Assembly (NCBI GenBank): GCA_933228675.1
Contig: OW121744.1
Coordinates: 95,007,264-95,071,263, forward strand
Source: Stomorhina lunata
Taxonomy: Eukaryota > Arthropoda > Insecta > Diptera > Rhiniidae
Direction: 5' to 3'
DNA length: 64,000 nt
Within the stretch, counting starts at the first letter, position 1, and each line of letters starts with the position of its first letter. Shown here in pieces: positions 45,236-57,640 of this stretch. The position numbers and the translations under genes were made by a program. The notes under the pieces were generated by a model, which saw only the letters and a program-made list of their open reading frames with translations, was not told where the DNA came from and did not search any database.

Positions 45236-45671
45236 AAAAAACGTGCTGATAATAAGATTTTCTGCTTGAAATCGAAACTTTTTCTGCTTGAAAGTAGAGT
45301 AAATGCGAAAAATCTTATTTTAAGAATAAAATCTTATTTTTCAAGATTGTTTGTAAGATCGCAATCTTGAAAAAGTTCTAAGAACAAGATCGATAATTAA
45401 GAATGCGTTCTTATTATTTAAGATTATGTTCTTATTAATTAAGAGTGCATTCTTAAAAATTAAGAATTTAATCTTAATTAATAAGAACACATTCTTAGTT
45501 ATCGATCCTGTGCTTAGATTTTTTTTAAGATTGCGATCTTACAAAGATTCTTAAAAAATTAAGATTTTATTCTCAAAATAAGATTTTTCGTATTTACTCT
45601 ACTTTCAAGCAGAAAAAGTTTCGATTTCAAGCAGAAAATCTTATTATCAGCACGTTTTTTCCCTGAGTGTA
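45236..45671. mobile_element. Near full-length palindromic fold-back element
   Basis: The left arm from AAAAAACGTGCTGATAATAA (45236) and the right arm ending TTATTATCAGCACGTTTTTT (45660) are inverse for about 110 bp with few mismatches. Both contain CTGCTTGAAATCGAAACTTT or its complement. The centre is rich in AAGATT/AATCTT. The right end continues CCCTGAGTGTA, matching the TACACTCAG ends of the 4.9-kb element; the corresponding left terminus is missing. It begins four bases after the stop of exon block E and may have truncated that gene. Confidence 0.8.
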
Positions 45672-46434
45672 ATTACATGTTACAATAAGAAGTTGAAATG
45701 TATCTTAAATTACCCACTCTTTTTGAAACACCCTTTCCCCAACCAACCAACTTCAAGCACATACGCTGAATATGCCCAAGAGCAAAAAAGCTTTCCAACA
45801 TACATACATATAAATTTAATTAAAATCAAAAAAATAAGCAGATTTTCATGTCAATTAAAAATAATTTTTAATATTGCCAATATAAATAAATATGTATTCT
45901 ATGGAAAAACAAATGGCGAGCAAATAAACAGAAACAATATGAAAATTTATTTATTTATTCATGATATAATTTTTAAATAATAAATATTCCAACAAACCAA
46001 ACAGTCAACAAACAACTTTGTACATATATATATAAAAGCTAATGATAGATAAATATACCAACAAGATACAAACATACATTCATATTATAAAAGTTCTATG
46101 TAGGAGCCTTAAACAGTTTCCACTGAATTTCGTTGAATGGCGTTCCAAGTATCCAATGAATTCATTCGAACAAAGAGTTCAAACAAAGTTTGAGAACATT
46201 GAGATTGTGCCAAATGTGAATTGAAATGAAAAGTGATTGATGTCGTTCGTTCGTTTTGTTTTACTTTTCAAAGTAATTCAAAAATAATTCACAAATAAAT
46301 TTTAACAATTAACATTTAATAAAATAATGAATATGAAGACAAAAAAAAATTTCAGAAAAAAATTTAACTTCTGGTTCATGGAATTTGGTTAATATCGGGT
46401 GTTTTATTTAACCCTGGCGTACTAATGTCAATAT
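45672..46434. other. Spacer, no gene seen
   Basis: Two open stretches (45693-45980 and 46042-46224) are Lys/Asn/Ile-rich, consistent with AT-rich non-coding DNA. Nothing recognised. Confidence 0.45.
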
Positions 46435-47284
46435 AGAAAAATTTTTATAATGAACATATTTCTATAGAAAAATTTTTATAATGAAAATTTTTCTATAGAA
46501 AAATATTTATAATGAAAATTTTTCTATAGAAAAATTTTTATAATGAAAATTTTTCTATAGAAAAATTTTTATAATGAAAATTTTTCTATAGAAAAATTTT
46601 TATAATGAAAATTTTTCTATAGAAAATTTTTCTATAGAAAAATTTTTATAATAAACATATTTCTATAGAAAAATTTTTATAATAAAAATTTTTCTATAGA
46701 AAAATATTAACAATGAAAATTTTTCTATAGAAAAATATTTACAATGAAATTTTTTCTATTGAAAAATTTTTATAATGAAAATTTTTCTATAGAAAAATTT
46801 TTATAATGAAAATTTTTCTATAGAAAAATTTTTATAATCAAAATTTTTATATAGAAAAATTTTTATAATGAAAATTTTTCTATAGAAAAATTTTTATAAT
46901 GAAAATTTTTCTATAGAAAAATTTTTATAATGAAAATTTTTCTATAGAAAAATTTTTATAATGAAAATTTTTCTATAGAAAAATTTTTATAATGAAAATT
47001 TTTCTGTAGAAAAATTTTTATAATGAAAATTTTTCTATAGAAAAATTTTTATAATGAAAATTTTTCTATAGAAAAATTTTTATAATTAAAATTTTTCTAT
47101 AGAAAAATCTTTACAATGAAATTTTTTCTATTGAAAAATTTTTATAATGAAAATTTTTATAATGAAAATTTTTCTATAGAAAAATTTTTATAATGAAAAT
47201 TTTTCTATAGAAAAATCTTTACAATGAAATTTTTTCTATTGAAAAATTTTTATAATGAAAATTTTTATAATGAAAATTTTTCTA
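46435..47284. repeat. 31-bp minisatellite, type 1 (tract J, left half)
   Basis: About 27 units of core TTTTTCTATAGAAAAA plus spacer TTTTTATAATGAAAA. Some units have shortened spacers (near 46620, 47155, 47265). At 47267-47302 the array reverses strand through the core and continues as the right half. Confidence 0.96.
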
Positions 47285-48795
47285 TAGAAAAATTTTCATT
47301 ATGAAATTTTTTCTATAGAAAAATTTTCATAATGAAATTTTTTCTATAGAAAAATTTTCATTATGAATTTTTTTCTATAGAAAAATTTTCATTATGAAAT
47401 TTTTTCTATAGAAAAATTTTCATTATGAAATTTTTTCTATAGAAAAATTTTCATTATGAAATTTTTTCTATAGAAAAATTTTCATTATGAAATTTTTTCT
47501 ATAGAAAAATTTTCATTATGAAATTTTTTCTATAGAAAAATTTTCATTATGAAATTTTTTCTATAGAAAAATTTTCATTATGAAATTTTTTCTATAGAAT
47601 AATTTTCATTATGAAATTTTTTCTATAGAAAAATTTTCATTATGAAATTTTTTCTATAGAAAAATTTTCATTATGAAATTTTTTCTATAGAAAAATTTTC
47701 ATTATGAAATTTTTTCTATAGAAAAATTTTCATTATGAAATTTTTTCTATAGAAAAATTTTCATTATGAAATTTTTTCTATGGAAAAATTTTCATTATGA
47801 AATTTTTTCTATAGAAAAATTTTCATTATGAAATTTTTTCTATAGAAAAAATTTTCATTATTAATTTTTTTTGTATAGAAAAATTTTCATTATGAAATTT
47901 TTTCTAAAGAAAAATTCTCATTATGAAATTTTTTCTATAGAAAAATGTTCATTATGAAATTTTTTCTATAGAAAAATGTTCATTATGAAATTTTTTCTAT
48001 AGAAAAATGTTCATTATGAAAATTTTCATTATGAAATTTTTTCTATAGAAAAATTTTCATTATGAAATTTTTTCTATAGAAAAATTTTCATTATGAAATT
48101 TTTTCTATAGAAAAATTTTCATTATGAAATTTCTATAGAAAAATTTCTATAGAAAAATTTTCATTATGAAATTTTTTCTATAGAAAAATTTTCATTATGA
48201 AATTTTTTCTATAGAAAAATTTTCATTATGAAATTTTTTCTATAGAAAAATTTTCATTATGAAATTTTTTCTATATTCTATATATATATTTTCATTATGA
48301 AATTTTTTCTATAGAAAAATTTTCATTATGAAATTTTTTCTATAGAAAAATTTTCATTATGAAATTTTTTTCTATAGAAAAGTTTTCATTATGAAATTTT
48401 TTCTATAGAAAAATTTTCATTATGAAATTTTTTTTATAGAAAAATTTTCATTATGAAATTTTTTCTATAGAAAAATTTTCATTATGAAATTTTTTCTATA
48501 GAAAAATTTTCATTATGAAATTTTTTCTACAGAAAAATTTTCATTATGAAATTTTTTCTACAGAAAAATTTTCATTATGAAATTTTTTCTACAGAAAAAT
48601 TTTCATTATGAAATTTTTTCTACAGAAAAATTTTCATTATGAAATTTTTTCTATTGATAAATTTTTCTATAGAAAAAAATTTTCATTATAAAATTTTTTC
48701 TGTAGAAAAAAATATTTATTATGAAATGTTTTCTATAGAAAAATTTTCATTAGGAAATTTGTTCTGTAGAAAAATTTGCTTTATACAATTTTTCT
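47285..48795. repeat. 31-bp minisatellite, type 1 (tract J, right half, inverted)
   Basis: About 48 units with spacer TTTTCATTATGAAAT, close to the reverse complement of the left-half spacer. Units are very homogeneous between 47340 and 48640. Four successive units near 48525-48640 share the variant CTACAG, a small local amplification. The right edge decays from 48650. Confidence 0.96.
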
Positions 48796-49845
48796 TAAGA
48801 GGACAGTGACAATGATTTGTTTAGCTTTTAATTTCAAATGTCGTATACAAATGTTCATATAGTGTGAGTAACCAAATTTGGTTATAATGATTATAAATTG
48901 TATATACGTTTAAAATGTGCCGTTAAGGGGCTTTAAGACAGCTTGACTAACGGATTTTAGATTTGATTAACATGTTTAAGTATACAGCTCGTACCTTATT
49001 CTCACACTACGATAAAGACTTTAGATCCTTGATGAATTACAGTTTAGATTAGTTGAAATACAATCTAACCTTATTTTAATATTCCTTTAGCATTTTAAAG
49101 TATTCTGAGCTATCATTGCATGTTAAATTCCTTTTCTTTTATGCAAAAATCCGAAACAAAAAACTGTAAATTTTTACTTTGTAACAATTTAACATTTCCC
49201 TGACATGTGGGTAAAAATGAATAAAGGTAAAATATATTTAAATGTTTAAACGTTCTTTTAAACATGTGCATCTAATTAACTTTTTTCTATTGTTAAACAT
49301 TTTCTCTAACTATTCACACATTCATAAGCCCAAACTCTGATATTTATATGCCAGTATAAAATATAATGTTTGCATATCAATAACAGAAAATCCAAAAAGG
49401 ATTTCAATAATTTGCATAAGTCTAAATGACATAATACTTTACTTCTAGTTAAGTTCAGTTTTAGTTGGTAACTTTGATATACACCCGGAATTGTTGCAAA
49501 ATCAAATAAACAAAAGTCACCAGCAACAGCAGCAGGAGCAACAACAGTATAACAATGAATTTGTAACAGCAACTACAACTTCAACCATTTTAAGCCAAAA
49601 ATTTAACAAAAAGAACAGAAAACTATTCAAAATGTATGCACATATTTTGAAACTCATTTAGATTGTCAATAAAACTTAAAACCAAACATTAATCTTTGTC
49701 TCAAGATTTGGAATGTTTTTTTGTTGAAAAGGTTGAAATATATAAGAAATGTAGCGGAGAACTATTAATAACAGCAAAGCAGCCGAGAGCCATAAACAAA
49801 AGGTTCAAATGGTTCCAAAAACCCCTACAAATAACTAATGATAAA
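48796..49845. other. Spacer, no gene seen
   Basis: Includes a short CAA/CAG-rich patch (49517-49580) without an open frame of note. No genes or recognisable mobile elements. Confidence 0.45.
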
Positions 49846-52250
49846 CTAGACCATGACTAGACTATGACTAGACTATGACTAGACTATGACTAGACTATGA
49901 CTAGACTATGACTAGACTATGACTAGACTATGACTAGACTATGACTAGACTATGACTAGACTATGACTAGACTATGACTAGACTATGACTAGACTATGAC
50001 TAGACTATGACTAGACTATGACTAGACTATGACTAGACTATGACTAGACTATGACTAGACTATGACTAGACTATGACTAGACTATGACTAGACTATGACT
50101 AGACTATGACTAGACTATGACTAGACTATGACTAGACTATGACTAGACTATGACTAGACTATGACTAGACTATGACTAGACTATGACTAGACTATGACTA
50201 GACTATGACTAGACTATGACTAGACTATGACTAGACTATGACTAGACTATGACTAGACTATGACTAGACTATGACTAGACTATGACTAGACTATGACTAG
50301 ACTATGACTAGACTATGACTAGACTATGACTAGACTATGACTAGACTATGACTAGACTATGACTAGACTATGACTAGACTATGACTAGACTATGACTAGA
50401 CTATGACTAGACTATGACTAGACTATGACTAGACTATGACTAGACTATGACTAGACTATGACTAGACTATGACTAGACTATGACTAGACTATGACTAGAC
50501 TATGACTAGACTATGACTAGACTATGACTAGACTATGACTAGACTATGACTAGACTATGACTAGACTATGACTAGACTATGACTAGACTATGACTAGACT
50601 ATGACTAGACTATGACTAGACTATGACTAGACTATGACTAGACTATGACTAGACTATGACTAGACTATGACTAGACTATGACTAGACTATGACTAGACTA
50701 TGACTAGACTATGACTAGACTATGACTAGACTATGACTAGACTATGACTAGACTATGACTAGACTATGACTAGACTATGACTAGACTATGACTAGACTAT
50801 GACTAGACTATGACTAGACTATGACTAGACTATGACTAGACTATGACTAGACTATGACTAGACTATGACTAGACTATGACTAGACTATGACTAGACTATG
50901 ACTAGACTATGACTAGACTATGACTAGACTATGACTAGACTATGACTAGACTATGACTAGACTATGACTAGACTATGACTAGACTATGACTAGACTATGA
51001 CTAGACTATGACTAGACTATGACTAGACTATGACTAGACTATGACTAGACTATGACTAGACTATGACTAGACTATGACTAGACTATGACTAGACTATGAC
51101 TAGACTATGACTAGACTATGACTAGACTATGACTAGACTATGACTAGACTATGACTAGACTATGACTAGACTATGACTAGACTATGACTAGACTATGACT
51201 AGACTATGACTAGACTATGACTAGACTATGACTAGACTATGACTAGACTATGACTAGACTATGACTAGACTATGACTAGACTATGACTAGACTATGACTA
51301 GACTATGACTAGACTATGACTAGACTATGACTAGACTATGACTAGACTATGACTAGACTATGACTAGACTATGACTAGACTATGACTAGACTATGACTAG
51401 ACTATGACTAGACTATGACTAGACTATGACTAGACTATGACTAGACTATGACTAGACTATGACTAGACTATGACTAGACTATGACTAGACTATGACTAGA
51501 CTATGACTAGACTATGACTAGACTATGACTAGACTATGACTAGACTATGACTAGACTATGACTAGACTATGACTAGACTATGACTAGACTATGACTAGAC
51601 TATGACTAGACTATGACTAGACTATGACTAGACTATGACTAGACTATGACTAGACTATGACTAGACTATGACTAGACTATGACTAGACTATGACTAGACT
51701 ATGACTAGACTATGACTAGACTATGACTAGACTATGACTAGACTATGACTAGACTATGACTAGACTATGACTAGACTATGACTAGACTATGACTAGACTA
51801 TGACTAGACTATGACTAGACTATGACTAGACTATGACTAGACTATGACTAGACTATGACTAGACTATGACTAGACTATGACTAGACTATGACTAGACTAA
51901 GACTATGACTAGACTATGACTAGACTATGACTAGACTATGACTAGACTATGACTAGACTATGACTAGACTATGACTAGACTATGACTAGACTATGACTAG
52001 ACTATGACTAGACTATGACTAGACTATGACTAGACTATGACTAGACTATGACTAGACTATGACTAGACTATGACTAGACTATGACTAGACTATGACTAGA
52101 CTATGACTAGACTATGACTAGACTATGACTAGACTATGACTAGACTATGACTAGACTATGACTAGACTATGACTAGACTATGACTAGACTATGACTAGAC
52201 TATGACTAGACTATGACTAGACTATGACTAGACTATGACTAGACTATGTT
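49846..52250. repeat. 11-bp satellite (ACTATGACTAG)n, about 218 copies
   Basis: A run of about 2.4 kb of the unit ACTATGACTAG, perfect except for a single C at 49852 in the first unit, a 5-base deletion near 51900 (reads AGACTAAGACTATG) and the right-edge decay. The unit itself is two half-units, ACTAG and ACTATG. It shares neither sequence nor period with the 31-bp families. All forward frames contain stops. Such homogeneity implies very recent expansion or an assembly that collapsed or extended the array. Confidence 0.99.
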
Positions 52251-53427
52251 AGACTATTTTGGAGATTGTAGGGTATTTTGCTTTATAAAATATTAATCTT
52301 TAAGTTTGAAGGAAATATTTCCTGTTAACAAACATAAAGCCAAGAAAATACTTTATAATATGTATCTCTTTCTGTTTCCAAAGAGTCATAAAAATCAATC
52401 ACCAATTTGTGGTCTGTCTGACTGCTTACCTTGTCATTACTTCCAATTTTCAGAAACAGCTTAGAAACCCCATAAATATCAAGCTTAAATGTTTTCTTAA
52501 AAATCCCCACCAACTGTTAGCGCCCTGAATATCACACCAATACCCCAGAAATGAGGCAGGCCATAGCAATCAAGTGAATAAACAAAGCGAAAAAAAATTG
52601 GACAAGCATGCATGAGAATAAAAAGTTAAAACAATGAGTATCATATGACTGAGTGACTGACTGTATTGACTTCTTAGTGGGTGTAACATTTAGATTTTTT
52701 TTGGTCTTATAAAATGGTTTAAAATCTTTTTTTTCTTGTCGTGTGTTTTAGTATTTTTTTGGTATTTTATTTATTTGGGCTGAATTTTTGCTAGTGTGAC
52801 AATCAGCACCTTTGCTCTTGTTATTTTTATGTGGTGTTGGAAATTTTGGAATTGTTTTTATTTTTTGTGTTTTTTTTTTAATTTTATTGATTTATCATAT
52901 TTTGTTTTTAACAGCCAGAACAAAATTTTATAGGAAAACTAGAAGGTTTTTAAAGTTTTCAACAAAAGATAGGAAAAGACCAAGTAGGAAATTATTCGAA
53001 AAATATTTTAAGAACTCTATAAAAAGTTTTAACTAAAGATCAAAAATAATAACAACTTAGATTTTAAAACTCTAAGTTTCCTTTGAGCTTTTTAAAGCTT
53101 TGTTATACCCCGCTGTGTATTTGCTTCGTTTGTGTTGCATTGACAGTTTTAGCTGTAAATTTCGTTTTTTCCAGCCAAAAGTATTGTTGTTATGTTAACT
53201 TTGCCATACACAATTTTATGCTAAATAATGTTACCAAATCTTATCTGATGAATACTGTAACTGAAAACTTTAAATCCCTTTTTTTGCTTCACGATATATC
53301 TCCTGCCATTACGAAATGTTACATATTACCAAATGCTGCCGTAAGTATTAGGGTGGGTCGTATAAACACATTAAGCTCAAATCAAAATCTGATTGAAAAT
53401 GTCTAATCCTTACTTCCCATTGTCTTC
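52251..53427. other. Spacer, no gene seen
   Basis: T-rich stretches 52690-52900. A 107-codon open stretch at 53083-53406 begins with TTG, not ATG, is hydrophobic at its start and resembles nothing I know. I do not call it a gene. Confidence 0.4.
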
Positions 53428-56400
53428 CTTTTCTATAGAATTGTCTTCCTATCGTCATCTTCTCTATAGAAAAAACTTTATATCCTCAACTTTTCTATAA
53501 CAAAAACTTCCTATTGTCAATTTTTCTATAGAAAAAACTTCCCATCGTCAATTTTTCTATAGAAAAAACTTCCTATCGTCAATTTTTCTATAGAAAAAAC
53601 TTTCTCTCGTCAATTTTTCTATAGAAAAAATTTCCTATCGTCAATTTTTCTATAGAAAAAATTTCCTATCGTCAATTTTTCTATAGAAAAAATTTCCTAT
53701 CGTCAATTTTTCTATAGAAAAAATTTCCTATCGTCAATTTTTCTATAGAAAAAATTTCCTATCGTCAATTTTTCTATAGAAAAAATTTCCTATCGTCAAT
53801 TTTTCTATAGAAAAAATTTCCTATCGTCAATTTTTCTATAGAAAAAATTTCCTATCGTCAATTTTTCTATAGAAAAAATTTCCTATCGTCAATTTTTCTA
53901 TAGAAAAAATTTCCTATCGTCAATTTTTCTATAGAAAAAATTTCCTATCGTCAATTTTTCTATAGAAAAAATTTCCTATCGTCAATTTTTCTATAGAAAA
54001 AATTTCCTATCGTCAATTTTTCTATAGAAAAAATTTCCTATCGTCAATTTTTCTATAGAAAAAATTTCCTATCGTCAATTTTTCTATAGAAAAAATTTCC
54101 TATCGTCAATTTTTCTATAGAAAAAATTTCCTATCGTCAATTTTTCTATAGAAAAAATTTCCTATCGTCAATTTTTCTATAGAAAAAATTTCCTATCGTC
54201 AATTTTTCTATAGAAAAAATTTCCTATCGTCAATTTTTCTATAGAAAAAATTTCCTATCGTCAATTTTTCTATAGAAAAAATTTCCTATCGTCAATTTTT
54301 CTATAGAAAAAATTTCCTATCGTCAATTTTTCTATAGAAAAAACTTCCTCTCGTCAATTTTTCTATAGAAAAAGCTTCCTATCGTCATTTTTTCTATAGA
54401 AAAACTTCCTATCGTCATTTTTTCTATAGAAAAAACTTCCTATCGTCATTTTTTCTATAGAAAAAACTTCCTATCGTCATTTTTTCTATAGAAAAAACTT
54501 CCTATCGTTATTTTTTCTATAGAAAAAAATTCCTATCGTCATTTTTTCTATAGAAAAAACTTCCTATCGTCAATTTTTCTATAGAAAAAACTTCCTATCG
54601 TCAATTTTTCTATAGAAAAACTTCCTATCGTCAATTTTTCTATAGAAAAACTTCCTATCGTCAATTTTTCTATAGAAAAACTTAATATCGTCAATGTTTC
54701 TATAGAAAAACTTAATATCGTCAATGTTTCTATAGAAAAACTTAATATCGTCAATTTTTCTATAGAAAAACTTCCTATCGTCAATTTTTCTATAGAAAAA
54801 CTTCTTATCGTCAATTTTTCTATAGAAAAAACTTCCTATCGTCAATTTTTCTATAGAAAAAACTTCCTATCGTCAATTTTTCTATAGAAAAAACTTCCTA
54901 TCGTCATTTTTTCTATAGAAAAAACTTCCTATCGTCATTTTTTTTATAGAAAAAACTTCCTATCGTCATTTTTTCTATAGAAAAAACTTCGTATCGTCAT
55001 TTCTTCTATAGAAAAAACTTCCTATCGTAATTTTTTCTATAGAAAAAACTTCCTATCGTAATTTTTTCTATAGAAAAAACTTCCTATCGTCATTTTTTCT
55101 ATAGAAGAATCTTCCTATCGTCATTTTTTCTATAGAAAAAACTTCCTATCGTCAATTTTTCTATAGAAAAACTTCCTATCGTCAATTTTTCTATAGAAAA
55201 AACTTCCTATCGTCAATTTTTCTATAGAAAAACTTCCTATCGTCAATTTTTCTATAGAAAAACTTAATATCGTCAATTTTTCTATAGAAAAACTTAATAT
55301 CGTCAATTTTTCTATAGAAAAACTTAATATCGTCAATTTTTCTATAGAAAAACTTCCTATCGTCAATTTTTCTATAGAAAAACTTCCTATCGTCAATTTT
55401 TCTATAGAAAAACTTCCTATCGTCAATTTTTCTATAGAAAAACTTCCTATCGTCAATTTTTCTATAGAAAAACTTCCTATCGTCAATTTTTCTATAGAAA
55501 AACTTCCTATCGTCAATTTTTCTATAGAAAAACTTCGTCAATTTTTCTATAGAAAAACTTCCTATCGTCAATTTTTCTATAGAAAAACTTCCTCTCGTCA
55601 ATTTTTCTATAGAAAAACTTCCTATCGTCAATTTTTCTATAGAAAAACTTCCTATCGTCAATTTTTCTATAGAAAAACTTCATATCGTCAATTTTTCTAT
55701 AGAAAAAACTTTCTATCGTCAATTTTTCTATAGAAAAAACTTCCTATCGTCAATTTTTCTATAGAAAAAACTTCCTATCGTCAATTTTTCTATAGAAAAA
55801 ACTTCCTATCGTCAATTTTTCTATAGAAAAAACTTCCTATCGTCATTTTTTCTATAGAAAAAACTTCCTATCGTCATTTTTTCTATAGAAAAAACTTCCT
55901 ATCGTCATTTTTTCTATAGAAAAAACTTCCTATCGTCATTTTTTCTATAGAAAAAACTTCCTATCGTCATTTTTTCTATAGAAAAAACTTCCTATCGTCA
56001 TTTTTTCTATAGAAAAAACTTCCTATCGTCATTTTTTCTATAGAAAAAACTTCCTATCGTCATTTTTTCTATAGAAAAAACTTCCTATCGTCATTTTTTC
56101 TATAGAAAAAACTTCCTATCGTCATTTTTTCTATAGAAAAAACTTCCTATCGTCATTTTTTCTATAGAAAAAACTTCCTATCGTCATTTTTTCTATAGAA
56201 ATACTTCCTATCGTCATTTTTTCTATAGAAAAAACTTCCTATCGTCATTTTTTCTATAGAAAAAACTTCCTATCGTCATTTTTTCTATAGAAAAAACTTC
56301 CTACCGTCAATTTTTCTATAAAAAAAACTTCCTATCGTCATTTTTTCTATAGAAAAAACTTCCTATCGTCATTTTTTCTATAGAAAAGACTTCCTATCGT

Positions 56401-57640
56401 CATTTTTTCTATAGAAAAAACTTCCTATCGTCATTTTTTCTATAGAAAAAACTTCCTATCGTCATTTTTTCTATAGAAAAAACTTCCTATCGTCATTTTT
56501 TCTATAGAAAAAACTTCCTATCGTCATTTTTTCTATAGAAAAAACTTCCTATCATCATTTCCTATCGTTCCTATCGTCATTTTTTCTATAGAAAAAACTT
56601 CCTATCATCATTTTTTCTATAGAAAAAACTTCCTTTGGTCATTATTTCTATAGAAAAAACTTCCTATCGTCATTTTTTCTATAGAAAAAACTTCCTATCG
56701 TCATTTTTTCTATAGAAAAAACTTCCTATCGTCATTTTTACTATAGAAAAAACTTCCTATCGTCATTTTTTCTATAGAAAAAACTTTCTATCGTCATTTT
56801 TTCTATAGAAAAAACTTCCTATCGTCATTTTTGCTATAGAAAAAACTTCCTATCGTCATTTTTTCTATATAAAAAACTTCCTATCGTCATTTTTTCTATA
56901 GAAAAAACTTCCTATCGTCATTTTTTCTATAAAAAAAACTTCCTATGGTCATTTTTTTTATAGAAAAAACTTAAAATCATCATTTTTTCTATAAAAAAAA
57001 CTTCCTATCGTCATTTTTTCTATAGAAAAAACTTCCTATCGTCAATTTTTTTATAGAAAAAACTTCCTATTGTCAACTTTTCTATTGAAATATCTTCCTA
57101 TCGTAAACTTTTCTATAGAAATATCTTCCTATTGTCAACTTTTCTATTGAAATGTCTTCCTATCGTCGACTTTTCTATAGAAATGTCTTCTTATCGTCAA
57201 CTTTTCTATAGAGAACCTCTTCACATCGTGAACTTTTCTATAAAAATATCTTCCCATCGTTAACTTTTTTTATAAAAATGTCTTCCCATCGTGAACTTTT
57301 CTATAGAAATGTCTTCCTATCGTTAACTTTTCTATAGAAATGTCTTCCTATCGTTAACTTTTCTATAGAAAAAACTTCCTATCGTCAACTTTTCTATAGA
57401 AAAAACATCCTATCGTCAATGTTTCTATAGAAAAAACTTCTTATCGTCAACTTTTCTATAGAAATGTTTGTGTATCGTCAACTTTTCTATAGAAATGTTT
57501 GCCTATGGTCAACTTTTCTATAGAAATGTTTGCCTACCTTCAACTTTTCTGTAGAAATGTTTGCCTATAGTCAACTTTTCTTTAGAAATGTTTGCTATCG
57601 TCAAGTTTTCTATTGAAATGTATGCCTATCGTTATTGTTT
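53428..57640. repeat. Minisatellite of 30/31-bp units, type 1 (tract L)
   Basis: About 136 units of core TTTTTCTATAGAAAAA with spacers of the ATCGTCAA/ATCGTCAT type. Subfamilies form blocks: 53590-54330 spacer ATTTCCTATCGTCAA (31 bp, about 24 nearly identical units); 54600-54830 and 55140-55700 mostly 30-bp units with CTTCCTATCGTCAA or CTTAATATCGTCAA; 55830-56560 31-bp units ending ATCGTCAT. From 57060 the array decays. The 30-bp blocks keep frame and give artefactual ORFs with a 10-residue repeat. Confidence 0.97.

Noticed and set aside
53083..53406. 107-codon hydrophobic plus-strand ORF
   Set aside because: Starts with TTG rather than ATG, composition follows the local T-rich sequence, and nothing is recognisable. 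Not supported as a gene.
54548..55722. Minus-strand ORFs with a 10-residue repeat (KIDDRKFFYR or SFSIEKLTIG)
   Set aside because: They arise where minisatellite units are 30 bp and keep frame. Two frames are open at once, and frames break wherever a 31-bp unit occurs.
1..57640. CRISPR-like layout (palindromic repeat alternating with short segments)
   Set aside because: The spacers within a tract are identical to each other and only 15 bp long, no cas genes are present, and the genome is eukaryotic. These are minisatellites.
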